Assembly: GCA_023437715.1 (NCBI GenBank)
Contig: JAEZFK010000030.1
Location: 1 to 51,273, forward strand
Length of the DNA stretch: 51,273 nt
Direction of reading: 5' to 3'
Origin: Bacillota bacterium
GTDB taxonomy: Bacteria; Bacillota; Clostridia; Lachnospirales; Lachnospiraceae
Part shown: one piece after another, positions 32,522 through 42,198 of the stretch
Position numbering within the stretch: position 1 is the first letter of the stretch
Layout: every line of letters begins with the position of its first letter
The notes under the pieces: model-generated
Databases searched by the model: none
Told to the model about the DNA's origin: nothing
Seen by the model: the letters and a program-made list of their open reading frames with translations, nothing else
Position numbers and translations under genes: made by a program

Positions 32522-33056
32522 TAGGCTTCACATTTTTATATGGTCATTCTCTTGCCGCGTAAAAATAATTTCTTTTTAATGAACGTTCAATTTTCTCTTA
32601 AGCGGCTACTGAATCAAAGCTTTTCTTGTCTTTTACAGCAACAAATCCTCCACTATCATGTGTGCATTTCAAAACAAACTGATCCGGCAACGAGCTGAAA
32701 TCTATTTCATCATAACGATCCCATACACCATATGTAGGGATAATATACTGCTTGCCAATTTTATCAGCCACATAATTCTTAGCCTCATATTTATCAACCA
32801 TCTTCGTATATAAAGGGTTCCTATTAGAAAGCTTCAACTACTGCATTTTTTCATTGTATGTAACCGGATTAGTTAAGTTTAATGTACCCCCCTTGCCACA
32901 ACACTAAACTTTCAAGTATGCCTCGCCTGAAAGCCAATTCAATGCACCTTTGGCGCAAGCAGTAACAATAATCTGTTTTGGATCTTTAACATATTCTCCA
33001 ATTCTAGCCAATCTCATCTCAATTTCCTCTCTTTCTCATTCATGTAATTAAACCAG

Positions 33057-34559
33057 TTAACGTGTCAGCTTTTTCACTCGCATTTTTGTTAAAAACCATA
33101 TTACATTTTTCTTATAAAATACAAAGTTTATGCACAAAGCTGCAACAAGCCAAATTAAAGCGACTTTAATTGCTAATAAAAACCATGCACTATAAGTAAT
33201 AGATGTTAGCTTAAAGAATCTGCTAATATAAAATGCCGTTATAAACGACACCGAATCTGTCAATAACTGCTTAATAACTTTTTTTATTGGCCACCCAATT
33301 AAATTTTTAGAATTATACCAAGCCATCCACAATGTCTGATATAGCATAGCAATAAGTGTTCCAATCGCCACACCAACCAATCCCCATGTATTAACCGTTA
33401 TCACAGATACAACCACATTAATGAGAGTAGCCACAATGTAATTTTTTTGCGTCTGTTTATAGTGCCCTGCCGCCAATATCATAATATGATATGGCATCCT
33501 TAAGCCATGAAATCCATGAGCAAGTGAGATTAATAGAGCAAACACCGGAACTGAATAACTCGCGTCTGTAATTCCCTTTGTATATACTTGGACAAAAGGC
33601 ACAGCCAAGGCAGCAGTACAGCCAAATAAAAATGTAACCCCCGTATGCATCCCCCATTCAGTCAGAGCAAAAACTCTATCTAAAGTCGTCTGTTCTTGTC
33701 TCGCCCATAATTCACCAAGCAATGACTGAACTCCACTTGTCAACGATGTCACCAATTGTTTAACGCCATAAACCACCAAATGATACACTGAATAAATAGA
33801 TACATTCGATAAGGTGGAGAATATGGTCAAGACTATTGTATCAGTATTATCCAGCACAATCGCAGCTATATGTTGTGCAACCCCATTCCATTTTTGTTTT
33901 ATCGGTTCTTCTGTGTAATTAATATTGTAATCAATTTCATAATGTTTTCTCACATAGAAATATAATGCTAACGGTCTGGCTAAGTATATCAAAGAAGTTA
34001 CCAGCTTAACAATTTGAATACTGGCTCCGATGTGAATCAAAACAGCACAGGCAATCGTATTGATAATAAGTGTAACTATTTGAGCCGTATACTGTACATA
34101 TCCTTTTTGGTCAGCCGTCAGCAAAAGTCTGTTAGCTATCCCAAAATAGTATTGAGCAAATGAGTTGATACTCATAGCTATAATTAATGTTCCAGTGAAA
34201 GCAAAATCAAATTCAGAATTTACCATCATTGGATATGCTATTGTCAGTATAACAACATAAATAAGTAGCATTCTTGCAAGATTTTTAAAAAATTTTGATG
34301 CGGATACATATATCTTACTAACCATATTATTATCGCAATCGGCTAATGGTTTATATAATGCAGATTGAACAACCGCACCCACACCCAATTCCAGATATGC
34401 AATAACGCCAAGGAAATTTGTCACAGATTGAACAAGCCCGTTAACCTCCGAACCAAAACGCGAAAGAATTAGTCGCGGAATAATAAATCCTGACACTATC
34501 ACCGTGATCTGTAATATCAACGATGTTAAAGTATTTAATGCTATTTTCTTTTTTCGCAT
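33057..34559 (-). CDS. Wzx-type polysaccharide flippase, 500 aa
   Basis: This MATE/MVF-like membrane protein has about 12-14 hydrophobic helices, beginning with IALNTLTSLILQITVIVSGF, and matches flippases that move lipid-linked repeat units across the membrane. The segment RFGSEVNGLVQSVTNFLGVIAYLELGVG is the standard N-terminal signature of the oligosaccharide-flippase family. The chosen start (34559) has GAAGGG seven bases upstream and begins at MRKKKIAL, as is usual; an upstream TTG lengthens it without support. The Wzy gene ends 31 bases upstream of its start, consistent with a single operon. Confidence 0.92.
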   Translation of the reverse strand: MRKKKIALNTLTSLILQITVIVSGFIIPRLILSRFGSEVNGLVQSVTNFLGVIAYLELGVGAVVQSALYKPLADCDNNMVSKIYVSASKFFKNLARMLLIYVVILTIAYPMMVNSEFDFAFTGTLIIAMSINSFAQYYFGIANRLLLTADQKGYVQYTAQIVTLIINTIACAVLIHIGASIQIVKLVTSLIYLARPLALYFYVRKHYEIDYNINYTEEPIKQKWNGVAQHIAAIVLDNTDTIVLTIFSTLSNVSIYSVYHLVVYGVKQLVTSLTSGVQSLLGELWARQEQTTLDRVFALTEWGMHTGVTFLFGCTAALAVPFVQVYTKGITDASYSVPVFALLISLAHGFHGLRMPYHIMILAAGHYKQTQKNYIVATLINVVVSVITVNTWGLVGVAIGTLIAMLYQTLWMAWYNSKNLIGWPIKKVIKQLLTDSVSFITAFYISRFFKLTSITYSAWFLLAIKVALIWLVAALCINFVFYKKNVIWFLTKMRVKKLTR

Positions 34560-34590
34560 ATATTTCCCTTCTAACAATAAGAACCCCACT

Positions 34591-36051
34591 TTATTTTCGT
34601 CTTCTAGAAATCACACTGGACACAATCAAATATATCAGCGAGAAAGCAAGTACTGTACAAACAATTTCATTAGCCGTCAACCATACTGTAGATCGTGCTA
34701 TTTTAAGTATTGATGCCATGCATGAAATGCTTAAACATAAACCCAGCGGATGCTCATTTTTTCGATTCGGGATTGAATACACTCGACCTATTATAAGTCC
34801 CTCAATTAGAATAATACACGGCGCAAAGTATGTTCCAAAATTCAGAACCGCTTCCCCAATAATGGAAAAATCTGTACCATAACTGATTTCTAAATACTCG
34901 GCCGGAAACCATGTATGTAATTGAACATAATTTAATCCAAAAATACCATTCGCGAATCCCGTACCAAAAAGCGTTGGTATTGTCATCAAATAAGTATTTC
35001 CGTATATTGGCACCACATTATTTTCCATAACAATCATCACAATACCCATAGATTGTCCAAACTCAATTAAATTTGAAATAATGGGGTTTGAATTCACATC
35101 AGTCAGACTTTCATAAAATCCATCAAACGACAACCCCGTATTTCGCATTCCAACAATTGCATCAATTATATATAATCCTATAATTCCAATAATAATCCAC
35201 TTTATCAGCTTTTTGCTATTAATTGGCTTGTATAATGACCAATGTGCCCAAAGCAGGAAGATAAATGGCTGAAGCCACTCTCCCCTATCTCCACAAAGCA
35301 ATGTCACAACTGCATATATACCAAATATTATATATACGCCACGTCTGATGGAATCTTTATAGCACGATCCAATCAGCAGTCCCAATAATGAAGCAAAAAA
35401 CATCTGTGACCCAATAATAATCACAGGATTATTCAACGTAGAGGCAATTGACCCATAATATAAATCATGATAGCTATATAACTGGCTATAAATCAAACGT
35501 ATACCTGCCTGATATAGTGCACATGGAATAGAAAAAAATGCAATTATCAAGGATGTCATATACAAAGTTCTATATCTTTTATCTCCATGAGTCCCTCTTT
35601 CCGGTAACGTTTCTATCTTCTTCGTGTTTTTAGAAGACCAAACAAACAATGCTCCGGTATTGACAGCAATATATGAAATTATGAACATAAGCTGGGCTTT
35701 TACTATCAGCCGATCATCAGCTGCAACCGAACTAAACAGCAGTTTCTTTCCTATTTCGTCATCCGTATGGATTCCAAATGCCCATAGAAAACACTGGCCA
35801 AAATTAAACAATGCTAAAAACGCCAAAAAAATATTAAACGTCGTATAATATTTACCCGTCAATCTTTTCCATGCCGCTGCATATATTATACAGATAGCAA
35901 TACCAACCCATGTCAGAATAAAAATCATTGCATTCGGGACATGCATAGCATTATCATAACCGGAAAAGATTATGTACCAAATCAAATATGAAAATGCGAA
36001 CGATAAACCCGCGAATAATTTATATATTTTACATGGTATACTCGTTTTCAA
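34591..36051 (-). CDS. Wzy-type polysaccharide polymerase, 486 aa
   Basis: A polytopic membrane protein with about 12 spans (KIYKLFAGLSFAFSYLIWYI, VPNAMIFILTWVGIAICIIY and others) and a large extracytoplasmic loop. It fits the O-antigen polysaccharide polymerase Wzy family, which joins lipid-linked repeat units outside the membrane. The segment LCGDRGEWLQPFIFLLWAHW in the middle is of the type found in these polymerases. An ATG at 36099 would add 16 residues, but GGAGGG lies seven bases before a TTG at 36051; I chose the TTG, with some doubt. The gene lies between the flippase and a glycosyltransferase, as normal. Confidence 0.85.
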   Translation of the reverse strand: MKTSIPCKIYKLFAGLSFAFSYLIWYIIFSGYDNAMHVPNAMIFILTWVGIAICIIYAAAWKRLTGKYYTTFNIFLAFLALFNFGQCFLWAFGIHTDDEIGKKLLFSSVAADDRLIVKAQLMFIISYIAVNTGALFVWSSKNTKKIETLPERGTHGDKRYRTLYMTSLIIAFFSIPCALYQAGIRLIYSQLYSYHDLYYGSIASTLNNPVIIIGSQMFFASLLGLLIGSCYKDSIRRGVYIIFGIYAVVTLLCGDRGEWLQPFIFLLWAHWSLYKPINSKKLIKWIIIGIIGLYIIDAIVGMRNTGLSFDGFYESLTDVNSNPIISNLIEFGQSMGIVMIVMENNVVPIYGNTYLMTIPTLFGTGFANGIFGLNYVQLHTWFPAEYLEISYGTDFSIIGEAVLNFGTYFAPCIILIEGLIIGRVYSIPNRKNEHPLGLCLSISCMASILKIARSTVWLTANEIVCTVLAFSLIYLIVSSVISRRRK

Positions 36052-36136
36052 ATCCAATCCCTCCAACTGCCAAAAATACACTGTAAAGCAATATGACATT
36101 TTATCTTCATATACTACACACTTCCTTCATAAGCTA

Positions 36137-37303
36137 TCAATGTTTTCTATCAGGATATTTTTCCTGCCTATCGCGGTCTTCTATAATATTCTGAATACAC
36201 GCACTCCAATCAAACGTCAGGTCGTTTTTTCTTTTCATCTGTTCTATCGCATCTGCTTTATATCTCTCGTTCGCAATTATATTTTTCAAAAAGGAATAAA
36301 TGTTGTCGGAATCAGGTTCAAACAAAAACTTATCTTCAACAAGCAAATCCGGAATGCCTCCTGTATTTGCCCCATATACAGCTATGCCTGCGTTCAAGCT
36401 TTCTAAAACCGTGTTGGGACATGAGTCGATTAATGATGGAACAACTGTAAAATCTGCCATTGACAAATAATATGATATATTTGAAACACGGCCCAAAAAT
36501 ATCAAGTCTTCATATCCTTGATATTTTTCCTTATATGTGTCAAGTTCTACACCATCACCTGCAATGAATAATTTGACTTTATAATTGTGATCCAACAATT
36601 TTGCGACCGCTGGCAGCAAAACACTATGTCCCTTTCTTCTATCAGAAAATCCCCCAATAAAAAGAATTATCACCTTTCTGTCGTTTGAAATCTTATGTTC
36701 TATTTTACCTGTTTGCATCCACGATGCGTTTGCGTTATTAATCTGGATAAAAACCTTATCACTTACATTCCTTTCTCTTTTCTGCGTCCTTTTTATTAAA
36801 TTTTTTTTATCATTGATGCACTGGACTATGATTTTATCCGATGAAGCTACTGCTTTTTTTTCTTGGATGCCAAGGTAAATCTTTTTAAGTCTTGATGCAC
36901 CTATTGCCTCCATATAGCCGAGCAAATCTTCCCGAAACAAGCTGACGATATGCTTATATCCTGCTAATTTATATGCCAAAGCATAATTTGCTCCAAAGGC
37001 AACTGCATAATCATACTGAAGTTCCGTTTTCCTTTTTTTTAATTCCCTTGTAAGCTTTACAAGTGCATTCAAATGATATGGCAACCATTTCTTTCTATTT
37101 CCATTGACATAGATAAATTCGATGTTATTCATATATTCCCAATTCAATAACTGCGGTATTTTTCGGGATATAACAATAACATATGAATTCCTTGACAAAC
37201 CTTTCACCAACTCTAATAATCTCTTGTGGCCACCTGTTAATTTCCCAGATTCAAAATTTGTGTCTGTTATAAATAAATATGTTTTCAAATATCTTTTCTC
37301 CAT
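36137..37303 (-). CDS. Glycosyltransferase family 4-like, 388 aa
   Basis: This GT-B enzyme should transfer a sugar in assembly of the repeat unit. The N-terminal part has the GGHKRLLELVKGLSRNSY acceptor-side motif, and the C-terminal domain contains VIILFIGGFSDRRKGHSVLL, LFIAGDGVELDTYKEKYQG, and the nucleotide-sugar site DFTVVPSLIDSCPNTVLESL with the E-rich motif typical of GT4. No signal or membrane segment. AAAAGATGAG precedes the ATG. The donor sugar is not predictable from sequence. It follows the broken acyltransferase with one base between the genes. Confidence 0.9.
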   Translation of the reverse strand: MEKRYLKTYLFITDTNFESGKLTGGHKRLLELVKGLSRNSYVIVISRKIPQLLNWEYMNNIEFIYVNGNRKKWLPYHLNALVKLTRELKKRKTELQYDYAVAFGANYALAYKLAGYKHIVSLFREDLLGYMEAIGASRLKKIYLGIQEKKAVASSDKIIVQCINDKKNLIKRTQKRERNVSDKVFIQINNANASWMQTGKIEHKISNDRKVIILFIGGFSDRRKGHSVLLPAVAKLLDHNYKVKLFIAGDGVELDTYKEKYQGYEDLIFLGRVSNISYYLSMADFTVVPSLIDSCPNTVLESLNAGIAVYGANTGGIPDLLVEDKFLFEPDSDNIYSFLKNIIANERYKADAIEQMKRKNDLTFDWSACIQNIIEDRDRQEKYPDRKH

Positions 37304-37994
37304 CTCATCTTTTAGTACTTCTCAAAACAATGGCAGTTATTTTCTCCACACTCAAAACTATCGGTATAATGACAATGAAACACGATACTACGATTATGGC
37401 TGGAATTCTTAACGCATAAGTAAAATGCTGAAAACAAGTTTCTAGCCAAATCGAATGAATCAGCCAAATATAGAGGCTTTTCTTTCCCAGCCAACCCAAT
37501 ATTTTTTTAATAATAACATCACCCTCAAATGCTCTTAAAAACACAATATTGCAATATATAACTACAGCAACATAGACAAAATCCATGTTCGATGTAATAC
37601 CTATTTGATTATGTATTAACGCCTCTACGCCAATAATACCAAATAGAATGAAAGTTACATTCAAGATTTTATGTCCACTACAGCGTTTCATAATTTTCCT
37701 GTCCAATGCTTCATATATTCTATCTTGTCTAAATACACTTCCCATCAAAAGGCATGGCATATTGATGCAGTAATGTGATGTAAAATCCAGAATATCAACA
37801 TTTGTAAAACCTATTCTATACAATAATCTAAAACCAATCCTCATCCCCATAAAAATTACAATAATTAATAACAGCTTTGCTACTGGTCTGGCTTTTGATT
37901 ATTTCGCGGGAAGGGATCCGGTACGGAACGTAGTTCCGTACCGCCTGTATTCCCTAATAGATCCATTAATTCACAGATGAGATCTGCCTGTAAA

Positions 37995-38738
37995 TTAGAG
38001 CTGATGTTTTGCGCAGTATTCTCGCATATTCATAGTTCCAGTTTCAATCCATACTGCGTTGTGCACGATTCGGTCCATGATAGCATCAGCATGAACCCCG
38101 CCCCCAAGACGAGTGTGCCAGTCCTCCTGTCGGTACTGAGTGCAGAAAACCGTTGGAGCAGCGTCATGCCTCCGTTCTATTAACTCGAACAGGAAATGCT
38201 GCTCATCTTCTGAGATGTCGCCCAGAAGCCATTCGTCCAGGATCAAGAGGCCATAGCTGCTGTATCTTTTTAATAATCGTGCATGTGCTTTTTTGGTAAG
38301 CGTTGCTTCATCATGCTCTTCAAGTAAATCAGGAAGCCTTATATATCTTGTTCGCACCCGTTGTTTGCAGGCCTGTTTTCCCAGAGCACAGGCCAGGAAT
38401 GTTTTTCCTGAACCAGTAAAGCCCTGAAAAATAACATTTGTCCTGTTATGCATGAATTGCGTTGTGCCTAATTCCTGTATCGCATTTCTGTCAAGCCCCC
38501 GTCCGCCATAATAAATGTCGTTCATTTCAGCTTTAGGGAGCCGGAACCTTGACATCTGTATCAAGCGCTGTATCCTTGCATTGTATTTCTCCTGGTAGAG
38601 ATAATCGACAACTCGTTGAAAACGCTGATCAAAGGGCAAAGTAATGCAGTCTGGCTCCCTCTGCTGTATCTCCAAAGCAGTGATGACCTCTGTCAGATTC
38701 AAGTCGCGCAGCTTACGCTTTGTCTCATCATTAATCAT
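37995..38738 (-). CDS. istB: IS21 IstB ATP-binding protein, 247 aa
   Basis: IstB is the DnaA/DnaC-like AAA helper ATPase of IS21 transposition. The Walker A motif is FQGFTGSGKTFLACALG and the Walker B LLILDEWLLGD, followed by the conserved CTQYRQEDWHTRLGG arginine region and DAIMDRIVHNA. The start at 38738 is chosen because GAGGTGGCCGG lies just before it; it overlaps the istA stop by eight bases. A longer start at 38774 is less likely. The frame is complete. Confidence 0.93.
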   Translation of the reverse strand: MINDETKRKLRDLNLTEVITALEIQQREPDCITLPFDQRFQRVVDYLYQEKYNARIQRLIQMSRFRLPKAEMNDIYYGGRGLDRNAIQELGTTQFMHNRTNVIFQGFTGSGKTFLACALGKQACKQRVRTRYIRLPDLLEEHDEATLTKKAHARLLKRYSSYGLLILDEWLLGDISEDEQHFLFELIERRHDAAPTVFCTQYRQEDWHTRLGGGVHADAIMDRIVHNAVWIETGTMNMREYCAKHQL

Positions 38739-40293
38739 TCCGGCCACCTCCGTAGTATTCTGCTCCACGAACATATCCGGTGCCGGAAGAACTCTTCACG
38801 GGCTTTATTTTACGTTCAAGGTATATCAGGTCCTGATTTGCTGCCAAAATCGATTTTAGATGGTGGTACCTGGGCGTTCTGACTTTTACCAGAGCCATTT
38901 CACATGCGGTTTCCAAGCGAACCCCAGAATAAGCCTTACTAAGCCGCAAGACAGATAGAGATGAGTTGTATCCCTGTTCTTTTATCTTTACGCCGGCAAA
39001 GATCCGATCAATCACCTCTCCGGTATAGTGACCTATTGAGTACGCCCACTTCGTGATTCTTTCCTGATCCCATTCAGTTCTCTTCAACTGATCAGGCATG
39101 TCTTCCTCGTGAGTAGAATACTTGTTGGCAGCATAATCAGGAAACTTGTTGTGAGTTGAGACCCGTTCCCCTTTGATATAAATTTCAACATTTGTATCGG
39201 TCACCTTTAAGTCCGCTTTTTTACCGACATACTGATAGGGGCAGGAATACCGGTTTTTTGCATAAATCACATGGCAGTCAAGGTTTACACTGCGTCCATA
39301 GATCCATTTGGCGATTTCATAAGGGATAGCTGGAAGTTCCTGAAGGAAAGTCTTTTCTTCCTGAAATGCCTCATAACGGCTTCCATCACGCTTTTGAAAC
39401 GGTTTTCGGTTGAATTCGTTCAACTTTTTACGAACAGCGGTTTTTAATTCTTCAAAAGAGTAGAAGGATTCGTTTCTCAGACTGGCAATAATCGAGGTAG
39501 CAATCTTGCCAACGGACCCTTCTACAGAAGCCTTATGTTTTGGCTTTCTTACTCCTGCCGGCATAATGGCTGTCATGTAATGGAGTCCCAATGCCTCATA
39601 GCTGTCATTGAGAATGATATCTCCATCTTTTGGGTGGGAGATGACCCCTGCCTTGAGATTGTCACATACCGTCCGGTGGGTAACCCCTTCAAAGAATTCA
39701 TACATGTGAATGTGACAGTAAAGCCAGGTGTCCTGCTTCATATCAAGACAGCATTCTACATAAGAGTACTGGCTGTATGGAAGAGTCGCCACAAACAGAA
39801 ACACCGTAACGATTTCGCCTGTGGAAACATCAACATAGGACATGGTAGGCCCAGACCAATCTACTTCAGTAATAATACCAGGCTTATGCTCTAAGTGACT
39901 TGTTAGTTTATTAGCCGTCGTATAGGAATCGTATCCGGTACAGTACTTTGTATATCCCATTGGAATGGAATCTGCTGGGTTGCATTGTGTCTGATACTCT
40001 TGCCAAAGCAGCTTTAATGTAACGCCTGTTCTTCTGAGTTCTTTGTGGACATATCCGTAATCAGGTTCATGAAACACGCTTTCCGTGAGATGCTTTTCCG
40101 GATAAAACATGCGGTAAACTTCTTCATCCGAAAGTCCCCGTACATCCTGAAACGTGATGCCTCTGGCATCAGCGATGTGAAATACATTGCTGACGGAGTT
40201 CTTTGATATGTGTCTGGTTGCTGCGATTGAATTTCTGGACATGTTTGCAGCCCGAAGCTCCAGAATGAGCTTCACATTGATTTTGTTGGCCAT
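38731..40293 (-). CDS. istA: IS21 IstA transposase, 520 aa
   Basis: IstA has an N-terminal HTH (INVKLILELRAANMSRNSIA) and the DDE/rve core with EVDWSGPTMSYVDV as the first Asp, CDNLKAGVISHPKDG as the second, and KHKASVEGSVGKIATSI as the Glu motif. The C-terminal part recognises the inverted repeats. GAGGAGG lies upstream of the ATG. The length is typical of the family. Because both genes are intact, this IS21 may be functional. Confidence 0.94.
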   Translation of the reverse strand: MANKINVKLILELRAANMSRNSIAATRHISKNSVSNVFHIADARGITFQDVRGLSDEEVYRMFYPEKHLTESVFHEPDYGYVHKELRRTGVTLKLLWQEYQTQCNPADSIPMGYTKYCTGYDSYTTANKLTSHLEHKPGIITEVDWSGPTMSYVDVSTGEIVTVFLFVATLPYSQYSYVECCLDMKQDTWLYCHIHMYEFFEGVTHRTVCDNLKAGVISHPKDGDIILNDSYEALGLHYMTAIMPAGVRKPKHKASVEGSVGKIATSIIASLRNESFYSFEELKTAVRKKLNEFNRKPFQKRDGSRYEAFQEEKTFLQELPAIPYEIAKWIYGRSVNLDCHVIYAKNRYSCPYQYVGKKADLKVTDTNVEIYIKGERVSTHNKFPDYAANKYSTHEEDMPDQLKRTEWDQERITKWAYSIGHYTGEVIDRIFAGVKIKEQGYNSSLSVLRLSKAYSGVRLETACEMALVKVRTPRYHHLKSILAANQDLIYLERKIKPVKSSSGTGYVRGAEYYGGGRND

Positions 40294-40364
40294 AATATAG
40301 GCCTCCTCTCTGTAAAATTTGAAGCATGCGCTTCTGCCTTTATTTTACAGAAGAAGAACCGGAA

Positions 40365-40420
40365 GGTGGATCTATTGCGTGAAATATAACTTGAAAAATC
40401 AGGTGGATCTATTGCGTGAA
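40365..40420 (+). repeat. Two 19-base direct repeats near the IS21 right end
   Basis: GGTGGATCTATTGCGTGAA occurs at 40365-40383 and 40402-40420, exactly 37 bases apart. Such repeats near the ends of IS21 elements are transposase-binding sites. Confidence 0.7.
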
Positions 40421-41004
40421 TCGTCGGATCTCAAATGCGTATCGGCGGATCCCTGTCGGCGAAATAATCAGGCTTTTCCCATTCTTTTGAACAAGTCTTC
40501 AAAAAAAGGGTACGTTATCATAGCAAATGCGTAGAACGGGACACACCAGTTAAACTTCGAAACACCCGAATCTAGTGCCAATATAGACATAAGAATGTTT
40601 TTTATATTCAGCAACGGCAATTGACCCGTCTGATATACCCTGGTAATCAAATAACCTGGTAAATTCACAAGCAGAAAAATAACCCAGTAGGGAACTACAT
40701 ACATAAAATTCTTTGGATTTTAGGCTTGTTCCAATATCCTCCCCAGAATCCGTAGCCGGTTATAAAAGCAAATATAGCAACACAGAAATTTGCTGCATCA
40801 GCGATAATGGCAAACAGCGGCTTTCCCCATAAGTAGATATCAAGAATTCTATCGGCATTTTCAATCCATCGTAAACAGGCGTCCCGATACCATCATGATA
40901 ATAGCTATCCCCTTTAGCCATGTACTTTCTTCAATTGTCAGCCAATTAACACGGTCATCAAGTTTCGTGTCCAAATTCACAATTTCCGCCATCTCCATCA
41001 AACC

Positions 41005-42198
41005 TTATTTCTGTTCATTAAGTGAAAGATAAAACTTCTGCATGAATGCGATATTTTCGCCGATGTCATAGCCGGCTTTCACTACCGTAGCATACTGATT
41101 TTCCCGCCTATATCTCATTCCTAATGCTTCATCCATATCAAGTCCATCTTCTATACAGTCCGTATTGCCTGCGCATTTCTGTCCAGCTGTATCGGCAATA
41201 TATCCAGCCCACACTTCGCTCCCTTTTCCTAAAGGCAGAACTTTAACTAGATCAGTGAAAATAGCCTCCCTCGGAATATTTTCTGAACATAAACATCTTA
41301 AACCGCTAGCCTGTGCCTCAATCAGTGAAATCCCTAGCCCTTCCCACAAAGATGGAAAAATATAACAATCCATAGCACATAACATTCTATCCGCATCATC
41401 TCTGGCGCCCGTAAATATTACGTCTCCAGATAGCCCATAATCCATCGTCTTGTGTTTCATATCATCTAAAAGGTCTCCATCACCAACAAATAATAGTTTA
41501 CTATCGACTTTCCACTCTTTAAGTTTCCTAAATACTTCTATTATGAATGCAGGATTTTTGGGCAGTATTACCCTCCCAAGCGCCCCCAGCACAAAAGTAT
41601 TATCATCAAGCCCAAATTCACAGCGTACTGCTCTCCGTTTATTTAAACAATAAATAAAACGTTTAGCATCTATTGCATTTTTGATGATATAAAAATTATT
41701 CTTTTTTAAAACTCTTTTCCCAAAAAGCCATTCTCCTGCTTCCTCCGAACACGCCATATAGTAATCTGCTTGGAACCTGAGCGGATACTGCATTATATTT
41801 TTAATGATTGCTTTGGCTCCTTTCCCATTAGAAGTGCTATGGCTGTGAATAATGGTCTTAACCCCATATTTCTTAGCTATCGGAAGATACAGTGATGCAT
41901 AACTTCTGGAATGGCTATGAAGGATCTTATATTCCGGATGCTTTCTAAAAAAAGAAGCCCATGCCTTTCTTACTTCGCCGATATTTATCAACCTAAATGT
42001 ATGTAAAACAAAGATCTTCCCTCCAAGTTTTTTGATCTCCTCAGCAAAATACATCTGCTCTGGATGATCAACTATAAAATCAAACTGTACTTTAGATCGA
42101 TCTATATTCCTGTAAATATTCATAACCATTGACTGTGATCCGCCAATGTCCAGGCTCGCAATCATATGCAAAACTCTTACAACACCATCGGAACTCAT
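41005..42198 (-). CDS. Glycosyltransferase family 4/1-like, 397 aa
   Basis: A GT-B transferase with the N-terminal VRVLHMIASLDIGGSQSMVM motif, typical of GT4 enzymes of capsule clusters (EpsF/EpsD-like), and the C-terminal donor site IFPSLWEGLGISLIEAQASG with the E-x7-E pattern. LKKNNFYIIKNAIDAKRFIY is the conserved linker before it. The protein is likely cytosolic and membrane-associated. The ATG overlaps the stop of the decayed paralogue at 42195 by four bases (ATGA). The tandem paralogue suggests duplication. Confidence 0.92.
   Translation of the reverse strand: MSSDGVVRVLHMIASLDIGGSQSMVMNIYRNIDRSKVQFDFIVDHPEQMYFAEEIKKLGGKIFVLHTFRLINIGEVRKAWASFFRKHPEYKILHSHSRSYASLYLPIAKKYGVKTIIHSHSTSNGKGAKAIIKNIMQYPLRFQADYYMACSEEAGEWLFGKRVLKKNNFYIIKNAIDAKRFIYCLNKRRAVRCEFGLDDNTFVLGALGRVILPKNPAFIIEVFRKLKEWKVDSKLLFVGDGDLLDDMKHKTMDYGLSGDVIFTGARDDADRMLCAMDCYIFPSLWEGLGISLIEAQASGLRCLCSENIPREAIFTDLVKVLPLGKGSEVWAGYIADTAGQKCAGNTDCIEDGLDMDEALGMRYRRENQYATVVKAGYDIGENIAFMQKFYLSLNEQK

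Larger units (their letters stand above)
30821..33017 (-). pseudogene. TupA-like ATP-grasp gene, split by IS630 and five stops
   Basis: The family (TupA of teichuronopeptide synthesis, ATP-grasp fold) is common in capsule clusters and probably attaches or modifies sugars with amino acids. From ATG 33017 the frame reads KDPKQIIVTACAKGALNWLS, then LNLTNPVTYNEKMQ, LYTKMVDKYEAKNYVADKIG and VLKCTHDSGGFVAVKD, all typical. The IS630 element (31281-32521) interrupts it after NVKP. Taking it out with one TA gives NVKPRIIAEKYIPELG, followed by YLRVDFYIIDGKILFGEMTF. In-frame stops lie after YLKV (TAG), MQ (TAG), SVAA (TAA), RE (TGA) and DFNP (TAA); no frameshift is needed. The gene is clearly dead. Confidence 0.85.
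37896..40470 (-). mobile_element. IS21-family element with 6-bp target duplication
   Basis: The ends match: TGATTATTTCGCGGGAAGG (left) and, on the other strand, TGATTATTTCGCCGACAGG (right). A GGCTTT direct repeat flanks the element at 37890-37895 and 40471-40476. Inside are istA and istB in the usual overlapping order, both complete. Two 19-base copies of GGTGGATCTATTGCGTGAA at 40365 and 40402 are probably transposase-binding repeats near the right end. Confidence 0.9.
37305..40998 (-). pseudogene. Acyltransferase-3-like membrane gene, split by IS21
   Basis: The gene begins at ATG 40998 (LTIEESTWLKGIAIIMMV, the start of acyltransferase-3 proteins). After a frame change near 40875 it reads WIENADRILDIYLWGKPLFA and FAFITGYGFWGGYW; a second change near 40700 leads to VPYWVIFLLVNLPGYLITRV and MGKA. 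The IS21 element (37896-40470) follows. On its far side the frame resumes RPVAKLLLIIVIFMGMRIGF and continues with membrane segments to 37305. The family O-acetylates sugars. Excision of the IS with one GGCTTT would restore the frame here, but the two frameshifts would still kill it. Confidence 0.85.

Noticed and set aside
30821..33017. Stop-codon recoding (selenocysteine or pyrrolysine) as an explanation of the in-frame stops
   Set aside because: All three stop codons occur, some at Trp positions, and the gene is also split by an IS; decay is simpler.
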